A DNA stretch of 64,000 nt from Hyposmocoma kahamanoa (GCF_003589595.1 NW_020653200.1:9833455-9897454); one strand, 5' to 3'. Counted from the stretch's first letter, positions 20,560 through 32,570 are shown. Numbers and translations: made by a program. The notes: generated by a model not told the origin, from the sequence alone.

Positions 20560-22400
20560 GGCATATGTAATTTTTTTTTAAATAGTTCTTTCAGTATCTG
20601 TACCTTAGTCACGTGTTATTATAAATCAAAATTATTTACCACTTAAAATTCTTTCGTAGCTCTGTTGTAGAATTCTCTCCTGTAATGCAACAATGAAGTC
20701 GAGTTTATTGTAAGAATCATTTTATTCACATTTCTCGTTTTTAATATATCTGATAGGCAACAATTGGGATTCCACCAACTATTTAACACGAAATCGGCTT
20801 AGTCTTTCAAAAATACTTTTACGGTAATAAGAATGTAAAAATCTTTTTGGCCAGTAACGAATCGTGTCATTATTATCTCAACATGGGGCATTTTCTGATG
20901 ATTGCCTTAGACCGATAACTAATTATAGTTTGTGGAATACTAAATATTTGTTGTTTGAACCAAACTATAACGCATTTCAACCACAACGTTACGATGACTA
21001 CTAATGTGTTCTGATCTGATCATAAATTATAAGCAGCACGTCTCTCATTCATTGTTAACATGTTTGGACATAAAGTTGCAAGAAAAGGTTTTGCTGTGTA
21101 CATAATATATTACGTTTCGAATTTGGCTACTTTGTGTTGAGTGAAACTATGTGGGCTAGACGAGTTTGATCCAAAACTCAAGAAAAATGTGGCCACAATT
21201 ATGGAATTCTGGTTACATTTTCTACGGTTCTCTTATACGTCTATTTTACTTTATTATATGTATCTTATTATCTTGCTGTGGTTGTACCAGTAGATATTTA
21301 GAATGATTTATATAATTTTTTGCTTTTTGTTCATAATAGAGGCGTGTATAGCACCAAAGTTGAAGTCGAGGCGCTAAAGTGCGCTTCATATGAACCCGGG
21401 AAGCAAAATTTAAACCATTTAAGGTATGGTAAGAGCGATGTGAGAACGATTGTTTTTCAATTGAGTGGTTGACGGTTCAATTCTCTGTGGTAATCATATA
21501 CCTATGATTTTAATTTCTAAGTCAAACGTACTCATGCATTGTTGAATGTTTAGTAGCAATACCTCTAGCAGACGATAAAGGAAAATGGTTCACATCCCTT
21601 AGATAACTCATTAAGTCTCCAACCGTCATTACGCCAGTGTGGCAGACTATAGCCTAACCCACTCCTTAGGGAAATCCAGGCCTAGTAGTAAAACGTATCT
21701 TATGTACACGTATCGTATAATGGTGAAGAGGGTATGGTTTTGTAGTATAAAATAGTTTACAATTTTTGTTGATTGATTTTGATGACTTGGAAAACCTTCA
21801 CTATGTACATAAATCGACAACACTGCTTATCAAAGTCAGTTTGTGAAATGGAAAGAAGGTATTTAGTAAGAAGGTATAGTTTCCACCAATAGACAGAAAA
21901 AGGTTTAAGTCATTGATCTACAATGGTTTAAGTGTATACTTAGGTTTTGTGTAAGTTGACTGAAATATGACGATAAATGTTGAAGATGTCGGCAAAAATC
22001 ATGCCGGCCGGGCGCTTTACTGGCGAGCACCCCGTAAAGTAACAGAGATTTATCAAATCAATGTTCTTGAAAATTGTAAGTCTTAAAAAGGCCTTCACAA
22101 AAGTCTGCGACATACATCCATTATGCAGTTAACCAGATAAGTGCTGAGAAAGGGGCGGCTGGTACTAACTACATAGCTTGGGGCCTATATAGGGCGGCCA
22201 AGGCTGCAAATCCGCCACTGCTTTCAAAAACTTGAATTTGAAAACCCATTTATATTAACTATAGAGTATTCGTTTATGTTTATTTCACCCTTCCATCCAA
22301 TTATTTAGTATTTTATTACATTATTACACTGTGTAGTTAAAACGGAAGCAATTACAAACGAGGTGGCATTCGAATTGTAGAAACCCAATATTTGTAATTG
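20560..22400. other. Gene-free stretch with a possible SINE relic
   Basis: No exon-like ORFs. 21425-21500 has a tRNA-like pair (GTAAGAGCGATG ... GGTTCAATTCT). 21614-21665 (ACGCCAGTGTGGCAGACTAT) resembles a repeat body widespread in moths. Together they may be one eroded SINE. The rest is AT-rich and unassigned. Confidence 0.4.
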
Positions 22401-22818
22401 TTTTTCAAATTTTTTCAAATTCAAATTCAAAATAATCTTTATTTCATAGGTAAGCATTATTACACTTGAAATCGTCACAATGGTTAAACTCTACCGCTCA
22501 TTCGTAAGGCAGATTCCCCTGAGAAGAATGAGCAAGAAACTCTAGGGGTTGCTCTTTGTAAATAACATTACAATAACATATACAATATATTTTTTTTATT
22601 TGAAACATCAGAGATCGAGACTACTTCCATGAGCTAAACGGGTTACTACCACGGATTTTTGTCATCCAAGTACGCAGAAGTTGTATCATAACCTTTAGTA
22701 TAAATACTAATAATAATAACCTACTAATAACCTTTAGTTTTTGTTTCACTATAGTTTTAAACCTCGTGAAAGGCAAATTTTGTATATCTACCGGAATCTT
22801 GTTATAGAAGCGTATACA

Positions 22819-23154
22819 TTACCCCTTAAATGATTTTTTGACTTTGTGAAGACGACTATCAAGAAAAGCTAGTTTATTTCTATTCCTCGTATTAATGTTA
22901 TGTCTGTCACTATATTTCATAAATAAATTACTGTTTCTTTTAACATAAATTACATTTTCATAAATGTACTGTGAGGCTAGTGTAAGAATGTTAATTTCCT
23001 TAAACTTATCTCTCAAAGATACTTTGGGGTCCAGATTGTAAATTGCCCTAACTGCACGTTTCTGCAGGACAAAGATTCTATTGATATCGGCGGCATTACC
23101 CCAAAGCAAAATGCCGTATGTCATTAGACTGTGAAAGTAGCTGAAGTAAACCAA
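22819..23154 (-). pseudogene. LINE ORF2 C-terminal part
   Basis: Encodes FHSLMTYGILLWGNAADINR, FVLQKRAVRAIYNL and SLRDKFKEINILTLASQYIY, the standard C-terminal tail of CR1/jockey-like ORF2 proteins. Overlaps the previous block by about 30 bp in another frame, consistent with one small indel. Confidence 0.85.
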
Positions 23155-23906
23155 TCTCCGCTAGATTCGACGTCTGAAAGTTTCCTTATTTTTTTAATCG
23201 CGTAAACTGCAGAGCCGAACCGTTTTGATAACTTACTTATATGGGGACCCCATTGCAATTTAGCATCTAACGTTATACCTAGAAATACAACTGTATCCAC
23301 AAGATTCAATTTTTCGTTTCTAACTACAATGTTTGTAACGGTCTCTCTAATATTGGGTAATGTAAATTTCACACAATTAGTTTTTTTCTCATTAAGAAGT
23401 AGGTTATTAACAGCAAACCAACCAACTACTTTAGATATAGCATTGTTCACATCGTCGTAGGAACATTGGTACCTTTTAAATTTAAATAATAAGGAAGTAT
23501 CATCAGCAAACAATACTATCTCATGTTTTATACCCTCCATAAGGCTAGGTAAGTCATTAATATAAACTAAAAATAAAAATGGGCCTAGAATTGAACCTTG
23601 AGGGACACCCATGCTAATTGCAGATCCTGACGATCTCTGTACCCTACCACGCAAATACGATTTAAGAAGGCCGAGATCACGTTCCGCCACACCATAATGG
23701 CGAAGTTTCCTGACCAGTGTATCATGGTGCACACAATCAAAAGCCTTGGAAAGGTCACAGAATACACCAATAGCATCATGTGAGACTTCCCATGCATCAA
23801 ATATATGATTAATCAACTCGACACCAGCATCGGTTGTAGAGCGACCCCGAGTGAAACCAAATTGTTTAGGAGACATTAAGTTATTACTATAAAAATGTGC
23901 ACACAT
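23124..23906 (-). pseudogene. LINE RT core with FADD
   Basis: Open for 260 codons: SPKQFGFTRGRSTTDAGVEL, GVFCDLSKAFDCVHHDTLV, SMGVPQGSILGPFLFLVYIN and EIVLFADDTSLLFKF (FADD on the minus strand at 23499-23510), then NNLLLNEKKTNCVKFTLP and VVFLGITLDAKLQWGPHI. All RT catalytic residues are present, so this copy decayed only recently, by frameshift. Confidence 0.85.
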
Positions 23907-23911
23907 CTGAT

Positions 23912-24328
23912 TTAGAATAATTTTTCAAATATTTTACTGAGAGTTGGTAATATTGATATAGGTCTGAAATTGGTGGGGTCAGAAATACTACCAGATTTGA
24001 AAAGTGGAATAACTTTACTTTGCTTCATGAGGTCAGGAAAGACACCATCATCAACACATTTATTAAAGACACAGGCTAAATAAGGCGCAATACTATCAAC
24101 TATAGAACTAATTACTCTGACTGAAAGACCATCAAGATCAGCAGTATTTTTTATGTTTATAGACTTAAAGGCTTTAACAATATCGTTTGGAAATACATGA
24201 CGGAACCTTAAATTAGTGATACTAACTGCATTATTTTCTTTTAGTAAGGATTCAGCGGCGGTGGGAGATGAATTTAACGACTTAGTAGTCAAAATTGTCA
24301 GTAAAAAAATTTTCAAATATTTTAGCAA
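23912..24328 (-). pseudogene. LINE RT N-terminal part
   Basis: Contains DIVKAFKSINIKNTADLDGL (where RTs have KS..GPDG), VIPLFKSGSISDPTNFRPIS and ILPTLSKIFEKLF, i.e. the start of the RT domain. It breaks one frame away from the next block at 23906. Family ORF2 would extend further upstream into an endonuclease, which is missing here. Confidence 0.8.
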
Positions 24329-24472
24329 CTTCTGCGTCTGTGTTTACAATTTTGTCATTAAATCTTAGTTGAAAATCTAAGTTACGAGGTTTGACCTTTC
24401 CAGTTTCGCTGTTTATAATATTCCAAGTCGTTCAGCTTGTAAAACACTCCTAAAGCAATTCTTGTAGTAGTA

Positions 24473-24691
24473 GAGCTCCGGAAAGAGTTCGTCCAGAGAA
24501 ATTCTGCCATCATACTTATTTACTATAGGCACATCGGACTTGTCAACTTTGTCTTAAGGTGACGGGCGCAGTGGCAGTGACCGAATTACGTGAGATTAAA
24601 GTTCTGGATGGCACTGCAACTGTTATGTACAGGCGTATCGCTTACTACCAGGCGTACGACTTTTTCGTCCCGTCATGTCATAAAAAAAAAA
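24473..24691 (+). mobile_element. Short poly(A) retroposon (family of five), copy 1
   Basis: Begins AGAGCTCCGGAAAGAGTTCG, has GTGACGGGCGCAGTGGCAGT in the middle, and ends CATGTCATAAAAAAAAAATG. The other four copies are inverted: 50059-50372, 53811-54020, 61478-61815 and 62659-62928. The A-rich end marks the 3' side. Similar 300-bp repeats, either SINEs or LINE 3' ends, are abundant in moths. Confidence 0.7.
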
Positions 24692-25650
24692 TGTTTTCAT
24701 TGTACATACTTATTGTTTGTTTGGTGTTGCATCATTTAGCATAGATATTGTCACTTCAACCTATCTATGTTTTAATATAGATAAGTTGACTTGGTGTCAA
24801 GAATATCATTGAGCGGGCGCTCACAAATTTGCTTTTAGTTTACGTTTAGTTTGGGTTACATGACGTCACATGATAAAAGTTTGTTATTATTTTGAATTTT
24901 AGGAGTGCATACTATACTACGCGCGCGCCCTTTATGCCATTGCAAATTGGATTTCTCGGTGAGCGACCAGAGAACACAAACGATCAACGCTTAATGCAAT
25001 TAATAAAGGTGAATTATTTTTTTCTTTTTTATCGGATGTGATATTGATATCCGTGTAAATAACATCTGGCGTGATCGACCATATGAACAATGAGTGGTCG
25101 GCTCTGAGACACGCAGAACAAAGAACAAGACCACTGATGGTGGAAAGACACGGAAAACCCTACGTTCAAAAATTTACCACCATTAGGTTATAAATATCAA
25201 TATTTGTAATATATAATAATAATATTAATAATAATATAATAATAATATTATATAATAATATAATAGCTGTCTTACTTAGCGTGTCAGACTAATGAAATTA
25301 ACCCGTGTCTGAATCAATTCAGACCACGAAGTTCTTGAAATTATTCTGATTCACCCGTCTAACTTGTCTTATTTCATTTAATAGAATATAAAAACCATAG
25401 AAATCGACAATTGTAAGGCGGAGCATCTGAACATCACTACAACACTGAATATTTCACCAAAAGTAAGTATTTTCTGAATCCCCATGTGTATGTATTCAGA
25501 AATGTTATGACTTTCTCAAAAAGTATTTGATTTAAAAATTCATTTGTCGTTTTTCAGTATGCGCTTTAATAAGCGTATAAAAATAGTTTTACTTTAGGGT
25601 TCTTAAAAGGACTTTTTTACATTTTTCAATATCATGATGTATTTACTGAC
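24692..25650. other. Unassigned stretch left of the copia element
   Basis: AT-rich with a short (AAT)n patch near 25210-25262 and a GC patch ACTACGCGCGCGCCC at 24917. No coding exons recognised. Confidence 0.5.
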
Positions 25651-25699
25651 AGAGCTCTTCCGGCTCTATCAATAAATGACAACAATGAAATGAGAAAAA

Positions 25700-25858
25700 T
25701 GAAAACAACTGATTTTAATATTTTAATAAAGATCTTTATTAAAATATACCCAAAACAAATTACGTGAAAAAAAAAACACAACTTGACATGAAGAGAGTTC
25801 TACGACGTAACAAAGTAAATTTGAAAAAGAATAACTCTCAATGTCACGTCGGCTAGTA
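25700..25858 (-). repeat. Copia LTR, left copy (3' LTR of minus-strand element)
   Basis: Matches 30765-30927 over about 150 bp: TAATATTTTAATAA, TCTTTATTAAAATATA, the A-rich run plus CACAACTT, and AAATTTGAAAAAGAAT. Exact TG/CA ends are not clear, so borders are approximate. Confidence 0.7.
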
Positions 25859-26032
25859 TATACTCTCTGATACTCTTCCTCAATTATTTACACCTGGTTT
25901 TCCTTATACTATCAAAAAACCTTCTCAGTTATGAACACTCAGTACACACCCATTTCTCTACGGCAAAACTCATACTTGCCCTTTAACACTACTTTCGTTA
26001 AAGCATCAGCAACCATGCACTTGGTTTCTAAA

Positions 26033-26042
26033 NNNNNNNNNN
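26033..26042. other. Assembly gap of 10 N
   Basis: Ten N inside the duplicated copia 3' region. The sequence on each side matches the second copy at positions about 255 bp apart (26534 and 26788), so roughly that much is missing, or was deleted. Confidence 0.95.
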
Positions 26043-26459
26043 ACGATTAGGCTGTATATTTTTGCATAGTGCTCTACTTAGAGATGGCTACATTTACCAT
26101 CTTATATACATTGCCGGAGTGTGACCTTCAGTCCACTATGTTTCCAGCGTAATGAGCATCTGCAAAACCTTGAATATTTCTACAAGCCACGTCTTTAGAC
26201 TAGACAAGTCCCATGCTCTTGGTACCCTTTAAGTATCTCAAGACCCGTTTAGCTGCGATCCAGTGCACTTCATCATAACAATTGCAGAAGTGACTCATAA
26301 AGTTTACGGCATGTGCTATATCTGCCTTGAACAACGTAAATATGAAAAAGAATAACCCTCAATGTCACGTCGGCCAATATATACGCTCTGATACTCTTCC
26401 TCAATTATTTACACCTGGTTTTCCTTATACTATCAAAAAACCTTCTCAGTTATGAACAC

Positions 26460-26696
26460 TCAGTACACACCCATTTCTCTACGGCAAAACTCATATTTGC
26501 CCTTTGACACTACTTTCGTTAAAGCATCAGCAACCATGCACTTGGTTTCTAAATACTTGAGCTTTATAGTATCCTTTTCTAATGCTTCTCTAATAAAATG
26601 ATAGCGAAAATCAACATGTTTTGTCTGCTGATGTTGCACCGAATTTAGGACTCTTGCCATAGCAGATTGACTACCTGTATACATCGTGATAGGCAA
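26460..26696 (-). pseudogene. Copia RNase H C-terminal block
   Basis: Shows SAMARVLNSVQHQQTKHVDF, RYHFIREALEKDTIKLKYLE and MVADALTKVVSKGKYEFCR, the standard end of copia polyproteins (SAI.L..NP..H.RTKHID..YHFIRE...ADILTK). A second, partial copy of the same coding segment lies at about 25943-26032, cut by the N gap. Confidence 0.85.
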
Positions 26697-27127
26697 CTCC
26701 TCCTTGCTCGTGATTTCGTTCAGAAATCGTTGTGAAATATGACTTCTTTTGTAGCTTCTGATTGACGGATGTACTCAGCTTCAGCTGACGATTAGGCTGT
26801 ATATTTTTGCATAGTGCTCTACTTAGAGATGGCTCCATTTACCATCTTAAATACATTGCCGGAGTGTGACCTTCAGTCCACTATGTTTCGAGCGTAATGA
26901 GCATCTGCAAAACCTTGAATATTTCTACAAGACACGTCTTTAGAATATCCAAGTCCCCTTGCTCTTGGTACCCTTTAAGTATCTCAAGATCCGTTTAGCT
27001 GCTATCCAGTGCACTTCATCATACCAATTGCAGAAGTGACTCATAAAGTTTGCGGCATGTGCTATACATCTGGCATTGAACATACAGCTATGTAGGGACA
27101 TCAGTGAGCCTGTCAGCTCTCTGTAGA

Positions 27128-27815
27128 CTAAGTTTTCATTTGTACACTCTTTCTCTTTTTCAAATCGTTGTTCAGGAGCTGCTGGTGTACTAACTGCCTT
27201 GAGTTTTCCATCTTGAACTTGTGAAGAAGCTTTTCAATATAACCCTCTTGCTTGATTTTAATGCAACATTTTTCTTGTTGGACCTCTATCCCAAGAAATA
27301 GTTCGGCTTTTTCTAGATCCTTCATTTCAAATTTTTATTTTAATTTTAATTCTTCCTTAACATTTTGCATCTCCCGCTCATTGTTGTAGAAAATGAGAAT
27401 GTCATGTACATAAACGGCTAATATTATTAAGTCCTTTCCTGTAGACCTCGTGTATACACAGGATTCATGTTTACATAGTTTGAACTTGAGGCTTTCTAGC
27501 TCAGTATGCAATTTAATTTAAATTTAAGTTTAATTTCCAGGAACATGGCGCTTGCTTCTATCCGTTAAGAGATTTCTTGAACAAGCACTCGTATTCATCC
27601 TTTCGTTTTTCTATAAACAGCGATGACTACTGCATGTAATCTTTCTCAATTAGATCACCATTTAAGAACGCGGTTTTAACGTCCATGTAATATATTTTTA
27701 GACCTAGGTGGACCGCCAAAACTATGAGCATTCTTAACGAGCTTTGTATCACAAGAGGAGCAAACGTCTCATCGTAATCAATGCTTCTTCTTTGGCTAAA
27801 GCCTCGTGCAACCAA
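27128..27815 (-). pseudogene. Copia reverse transcriptase fragments
   Basis: 27815-27627 reads MVARGFSQRRSIDYDETFAP, then SLRMLIVLAVHLGLKIYYMD and VKTAFLNGDLIEKDYMQ, the copia RT start. 27325-27128 reads EKAELFLGIEVQQEKCCIKI and QEGYIEKLLHKFKMENS, from the connection region. The YVDD catalytic motif (expected about 27420) is damaged and the pieces are in different frames. Confidence 0.85.
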
Positions 27816-28014
27816 ATGAGGCTTGTAACGGATTTTACACCCTGCTTCCTTTTTGATTTGAAATATCCATTTCGAATCAATACTGTTGGTTGCTTCCTCA
27901 GGCTTTACTAAATCTCACGTTTTATTTTTGTTTAAAGAATCTAGCTCATTGCTTTGCATCCCTTCGTGACAATGCCTCTTGCTCTGTCGTAGGATCATCT
28001 GTTTCAGATACTGC

Positions 28015-29281
28015 TTAGTAGGTGATAAAGTCAGAAAATTGAGTGGATTTGCTTCCTCTCTGTGGGTATCTCCGTTCTACCAGTACAGGTTTAGGTGTGG
28101 TCTCCGGATCATATGTTCCCTCTTCAGATGACAAACATTGTTCTTCTTCGTCATCTACTCTTTCAGTAATTTCATCAACATGATCTCTATCACTTGATTG
28201 AAGATACTCTTCATAATTTTTCTGATCTCGCTGAACACTTTCTCTGTTTTCTAATGGTTTGTAATGCATATCATCATTCCCTAAAGTGATGCTTACTGGT
28301 ACAGTTTTCTCTTTTGGTTTTGTGACGTCGGGATACATTTGCTTTTCGAAAAATATTACACCACGTGCTCTATGAAGTTCTCTCGTTTTAGAATCAACCA
28401 ATCTATATCCTTTCGATTCATTGCAATAGCCAACAAAAACAGTTTTTTTCACTTTTGGAATCCCATTTGGTTTTCTTTTGATCCGGTATGTGAATATATG
28501 CTTTACCTCCAAATACTCTAAGATGACATACATCTGTCATCCGACCGGTCCATGCTTCTTCAGGTGTCATCTTTTTAACTGCCAGAACTCCTATTCTTCA
28601 AATATACTGCGGTGTTTACCGCCTCCACCCAAAATTGAACGGGAATTCCTGCTTCCTGCAGCATAGATCGGGCCTTTTCAGTGATGGTGCGATTGGCACG
28701 CTCTGCAACACCGTTCTGTTCCAGTGTGTATGCAATCGTAAGTTGACGCTTAATACCACGTTCTCTAAAGAACTTATCGACTTTCATATTAACGTGTTCG
28801 CCTCCATTATCTGTCCTCAACGCCTTCAGCTTCTTTCCGGTTTGAGTCTCTGCAAATTTCGTAAACTCCTTTATTTTTTCAAAAGCCTCGCTCTTTGCTT
28901 TGAGAAAATATAAAAAGCTTTTCGCTTATAATCATCCATAAATGTAATATACAAATGAAACTCTCCGAAAGACTTATCACTCATTGGTCCCCTAACATCA
29001 CAATGTACCAATTCTAGAAGCTCTTTAGCTCTCGTAGCTTCATTGAGTTCAAATGGTTGTCTAGTCTGTTTGCCCTTCAAACAGGCTACGCCGTCCAGTT
29101 GACTACAAGAAAGATTAGGAAAACTGACCCCAATAGCTAGTTTATCTTTAAGTAAAGTGAGACTACGAATACCCAAGTATGCCATCCTTATAAACCAAAG
29201 CTCCAACTCATTGCTTACTTCTGTCACCATTCCAATGGGCTGTGGAAAGTATTTAAGTTTATAAACGCCTCTATCTATCAA
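28015..29281 (-). pseudogene. Copia GAG-pre-integrase and integrase fragments
   Basis: 29281-28871: degraded GAG-pre-integrase (ELELWFIRMAYLGIRSL where LWH.RLGH.G is usual) and integrase core start LVHCDVRGPMSDKSFGEFHL. 28820-28575: RTDNGGEH and QNGVAERANRTITEKARSML, with the third catalytic region. 28533-28015: IFTYRIKRKPNGIPKVKKTV, VFVGYCNESKGYR and a charged linker. Order and motifs are those of Ty1/copia. His of the zinc-binding motif is lost, and stops separate the blocks. Confidence 0.88.
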
Positions 29282-29397
29282 GTACTCCTGTCATACATGG
29301 TTGACCCTGTATCGTACACTCACTCATATCAAAGATCTCGCATCCTTCTTTAGAAAACACAACAACTTTAGCTTTTGTATACACAATACAGCTTACA

Positions 29398-29594
29398 AAC
29401 ATTTGGAAATGTGAATAAACGCGTTTACATACGAATGGGTATTTTTCACACCTACCTAGCTCCCCGAAATTCGGTCAGGTTGTACTGGCCGTGGTCACGG
29501 GCTGACTCATAAATACCTATTCGTATGTAAACGCGTTTATTCCCGTTTGTTACAAAATGTTAGTACAATGCAACGCGAAAGTTTAAAAGTATAT
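29398..29594. mobile_element. Foldback insertion inside copia, with 13-bp duplication
   Basis: The direct repeat AATACAGCTTACA flanks it at 29385-29397 and 29595-29607. Inside, AATAAACGCGTTTACATACG and its inverse form arms of about 40 bp (29411-29445 and 29508-29548). The inserted 197 bp has no coding content. A 13-bp duplication is unusual for a MITE. Confidence 0.7.
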
Positions 29595-29819
29595 AATACA
29601 GCTTACACTCAATAGATTAGAAGCAAGACCTGGTACATATATTACGTTACTCACACTAATGCAATTCTTTACTGTACCAAAACCTTCTCCATACATTTAC
29701 TTCCATTTGCGCAACACACTCCTTCCTACTTTCATAAAATTATCCATCCAATCTCTCCCACAGCTCATATGTGTTCGGAATATGTATGTTGTGCTTCGGA
29801 ATCTAAAATCCATTTATCT

Positions 29820-30265
29820 TCATTGTTCTTTTCTTGAACAGAAGTCAGTGCCGTTGCCATATGACTCGGATTGACGTGGATTCTGCGGGCAGTCGTAAGC
29901 TTTGTGTGGTCCGTTACATATGAAACACTTCACGATCTTCTTTCGTGTGTACTTCTGAACAGGTTTTCTATACTGTTTCACTGTAGTAAGTGTCGAACTC
30001 TGCCTAGAAGTGCTCGACCTACGCAAACTTTGCTCTCACCTAATTGAAACAGTTTTGTTTTTATATAATCAGTGCTTAATGCTATGTTGGTATTCTCTAA
30101 CGCCAACCTCATAGGCATGTATTCCTCTGGTAATCCCTGTAGCATCAGTACCGCTAACAATTCATCATCAATTTCTTTCCCAAGGTCTGACAGTTGATTA
30201 GGTACTCTCATTAGCTCTGTTACATACTTGGTTATGGAATTGAATATATTAAGCTTTAGGCCCAC
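29820..30265 (-). pseudogene. Copia gag fragments with zinc knuckle
   Basis: 30265-29978 encodes a gag segment (VPNQLSDLGKEIDDELLAVL, MLQGLPEEYMPMRLALEN), typical of copia UBN2-type gag. 30026-29820 encodes KCFICNGPHKAYDCP, a CCHC knuckle one residue shorter than the CX2CX4HX4C consensus. The two are in different frames. Confidence 0.8.
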
Positions 30266-30764
30266 CAGTCTCGATAGCAGCCTACATCTGTTGTTAATGC
30301 ATTTGTCCTCATAAGCTGCTTTCAGACAATTCCACGTCTCATACGTCGTTGTTGCTTTGCGTTACGTGTACATTTCAAGGGTTTTCAATAAGTAAGCAAA
30401 TTTTTGTTCGTGCTTTTTGGTTACCTTGCTTAGCAACTGGATCATCAGCAGCGGGCGAACTCTCAACGTATTGCCATAGATCATCATGGACTAATATTCA
30501 CTTAATATCAAACTTCCAACTGTCAAAGTTGCTACTTCCTTGTAGCTTCTCAATCCCAGGAAGTCCAGACCCCGACATTAGTACTCATTTCTCTAACTAG
30601 AGTATTACTTATACGAACCTGGTTAATCTCACCATTAATATCTCTTTGTTTCATATATCATAATCACGTTCATACACACTTTGCACTAAATCTGTTCTCT
30701 CAATATTTAGTAGCTGCTGGTTCCCATAGCTCCTTCGATAGAGCTATAGATTGATAGAGCATCA

Positions 30765-30927
30765 ATAAACGAGAAAATTCTTTTAATATTTTAATAAGGA
30801 TCTTTATTAAAATATATCTATTAAAAACAAATAACGTGAAAAAAAAACACAACTTAACATGAAAAGAATTCTACGAGGTAACAAAGTAAATTTGAAAAAG
30901 AATGACTCTCAATGCACACCGGCCAGT
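30765..30927 (-). repeat. Copia LTR, right copy (5' LTR of minus-strand element)
   Basis: Partner of 25700-25858. Divergence between the LTRs is clearly visible over 150 bp (several substitutions and an indel of about 25 bp), so insertion is old. Confidence 0.7.
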
Positions 30928-31094
30928 TTGTAAAAGATTGCACATCCCTGCTCTGACATTTACTACTGTGATACTCATCTGTTATTTCTGAAAATACTCC
31001 ACTTAATTCTCATTATTATAGATACATAGATCGTAACAGTGAGCATTGTTACAAGTATAATACCATTGGATCGTAAACACAAAGAAAAATTCCT

Positions 31095-31150
31095 TCGGCC
31101 CGACAGGACTCGACCCAATGCCTATAATTTCAACGTGGCTACAGGCGTGG
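31095..31150 (-). repeat. Possible eroded tRNA-derived SINE head
   Basis: On the minus strand: TGTAGCCACGTTG, then GGGTCGAGTCCTGTC about 25 bp later, resembling Pol III A and B boxes. Too short and too close together for a real tRNA. Family unknown. Confidence 0.3.
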
Positions 31151-31319
31151 ATTTATTTATATTTATTATGTGCATTTCCCAAATTCGGTAAATAATTGTC
31201 TAATTTAATTATTGGTGTAGTCATTTATCCGATCCGTCATGAGATCGTACTTGGGCATTTATTGCATATGCACTATGTTTGACATAGTATAAATAAGACA
31301 AATATTATGGTAAATCCTT

Positions 31320-32370
31320 GCAAACGTGGCCCGCCGCGTGGCGTGGAAAGACCTTAGAGGATGGGAAAAAATAAAGGAAAGGAGCTGCCCTATCTACGGA
31401 ATAAACCATCCCTGCCTAAACCAAAAATGTCCACCACAAATGGCGGATTTCTTTAGTGTTGTACCATTATGATCGATAAATCAATATCGACATGCAAATG
31501 TATGGCTTGAATGTTGAAACTGTTTTTTTTTTGTTATATTTGTAATTTGTATAGTTCACTGTTATCAAAGTATGATTAAAATATTTAATTAAAGTAGATC
31601 AATATTCATTGTCATATGGTAATATCCGGGATGGCAGATATGAGATTTTAAATGTATTATTTTGCATTTATAAATGCTCACATATTGCGAAAAATAATCT
31701 AAATCAGGAGATCTTTATGCATTTCCAATCTAAAGACTGATATTAGGTTTTTTAAAAGGTTTCCAAATAGTTTAAGCTGTTTTATATTTATGTATTGGTA
31801 TAGGATTAATATCAGTGATTTTGATTTAGGTGAATTCTTCCATTTAATTTTTGAAATAAATAAAATTACTTATATAATTGTAATTACATTATCGATAATC
31901 ATAAAATCAGATATAATTTTAATAATAGGTAAGTTTATTCGCCTAAAACATGGTATAACAGAAGACGTAGCAAGAGACAGTGTCAGTACAAACATATTAT
32001 ATTACATAACCATATATGAAACTACCACAACAATAAAAACGTCACAACAAATGGTAGGTAACAAACGAAGGTGATATTTGATCCAATGTTTATGTTCGGC
32101 AATCCCATAATTTCCAACCATTCTTTCTTTTTTTTTCATTTGTAGGTAAAGTTTGAAAATAAAAACAATAATAATGAAAAATAAAAACCTCGTAGTGAAT
32201 TGTTTCAATAACAGAATATCGATAATATGTCTGCTTACAAGAATAACACTATCTCAAAATAACCGTTATCAACAATCATCAAAAAATACTAACAAACAGG
32301 CAATCTAAAGTAACTAAAGCAAAATTTGGCAAGACTTATAAATAAACTACTTAAATGAGTCTAATTAATT
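31320..32370 (+). repeat. Dispersed repeat, copy C (3'-truncated)
   Basis: Shares with copy A TCCACCACAAATGGCGGATT-type sequence at 31430 and ATGCAAATGTATGGCTTGAA at 31493. It shares with A and B TGTCTGCTTACAAGAATAAC at 32228 and ACAAACAGGCAATCTAAAGT at 32291. It carries unrelated DNA at about 31570-32060 and lacks the right third of the element. Confidence 0.6.
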
Positions 32371-32485
32371 GTAAATTTAAAAAAAGTAAATAATGTAATT
32401 CACTTTAATTTTGACACTCATTTAGATTTAACAGTTTTCTTAAAACGTTCTATTGTTTAAACACATATAACATGTTGCTAAAATA

Positions 32486-32570
32486 CCGACATAAATGTTT
32501 TGTGCGTTATTATAACAATGGTAGATATACAAATACACATAATTTGTTGTACGCAAAACATTTATGTCGA
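32486..32570. repeat. Inverted pair around 45 bp
   Basis: CCGACATAAATGTTTTGTGCG (32486-32506, 21 bp with a 2-base bulge) pairs with CGCAAAACATTTATGTCGA (32552-32570). Looks like the core of a small foldback MITE. Confidence 0.55.

Larger units (their letters stand above)
22405..24470 (-). mobile_element. CR1/jockey-like LINE, minus strand, 5'-truncated
   Basis: Minus-strand LINE reading from 24470 to a tail of ATTTGA-type repeats at 22405-22440. The coding region is split in three by frameshifts (24328-23912, 23906-23124, 23154-22819). The 3' UTR (22440-22800) shares AGAGTTTCTTGCTC-like sequence with the LINE at 8460-10470, so both belong to one family. Further pieces lie at 36173-36473, 55600-56140, 58200-58875 and 60025-60170; not all can be proved to be the same subfamily. 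Confidence 0.85.
25655..30927 (-). mobile_element. Ty1/copia LTR retrotransposon, decayed, minus strand
   Basis: LTR-like ends share TTTTAATATTTTAATAA.GATC and AACAAAGTAAATTTGAAAAA (about 25700-25858 and 30765-30927). Between them, on the minus strand, come gag (30265-29820), integrase (29281-28015), reverse transcriptase (27815-27128) and RNase H (26696-26460), the copia order with integrase before RT. Many stops and frameshifts make it inactive. The 3' end is partly duplicated (25847-26330 versus 26365-27080) around an N10 gap. A 197-bp foldback sits inside it at 29398-29594. Confidence 0.85.
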
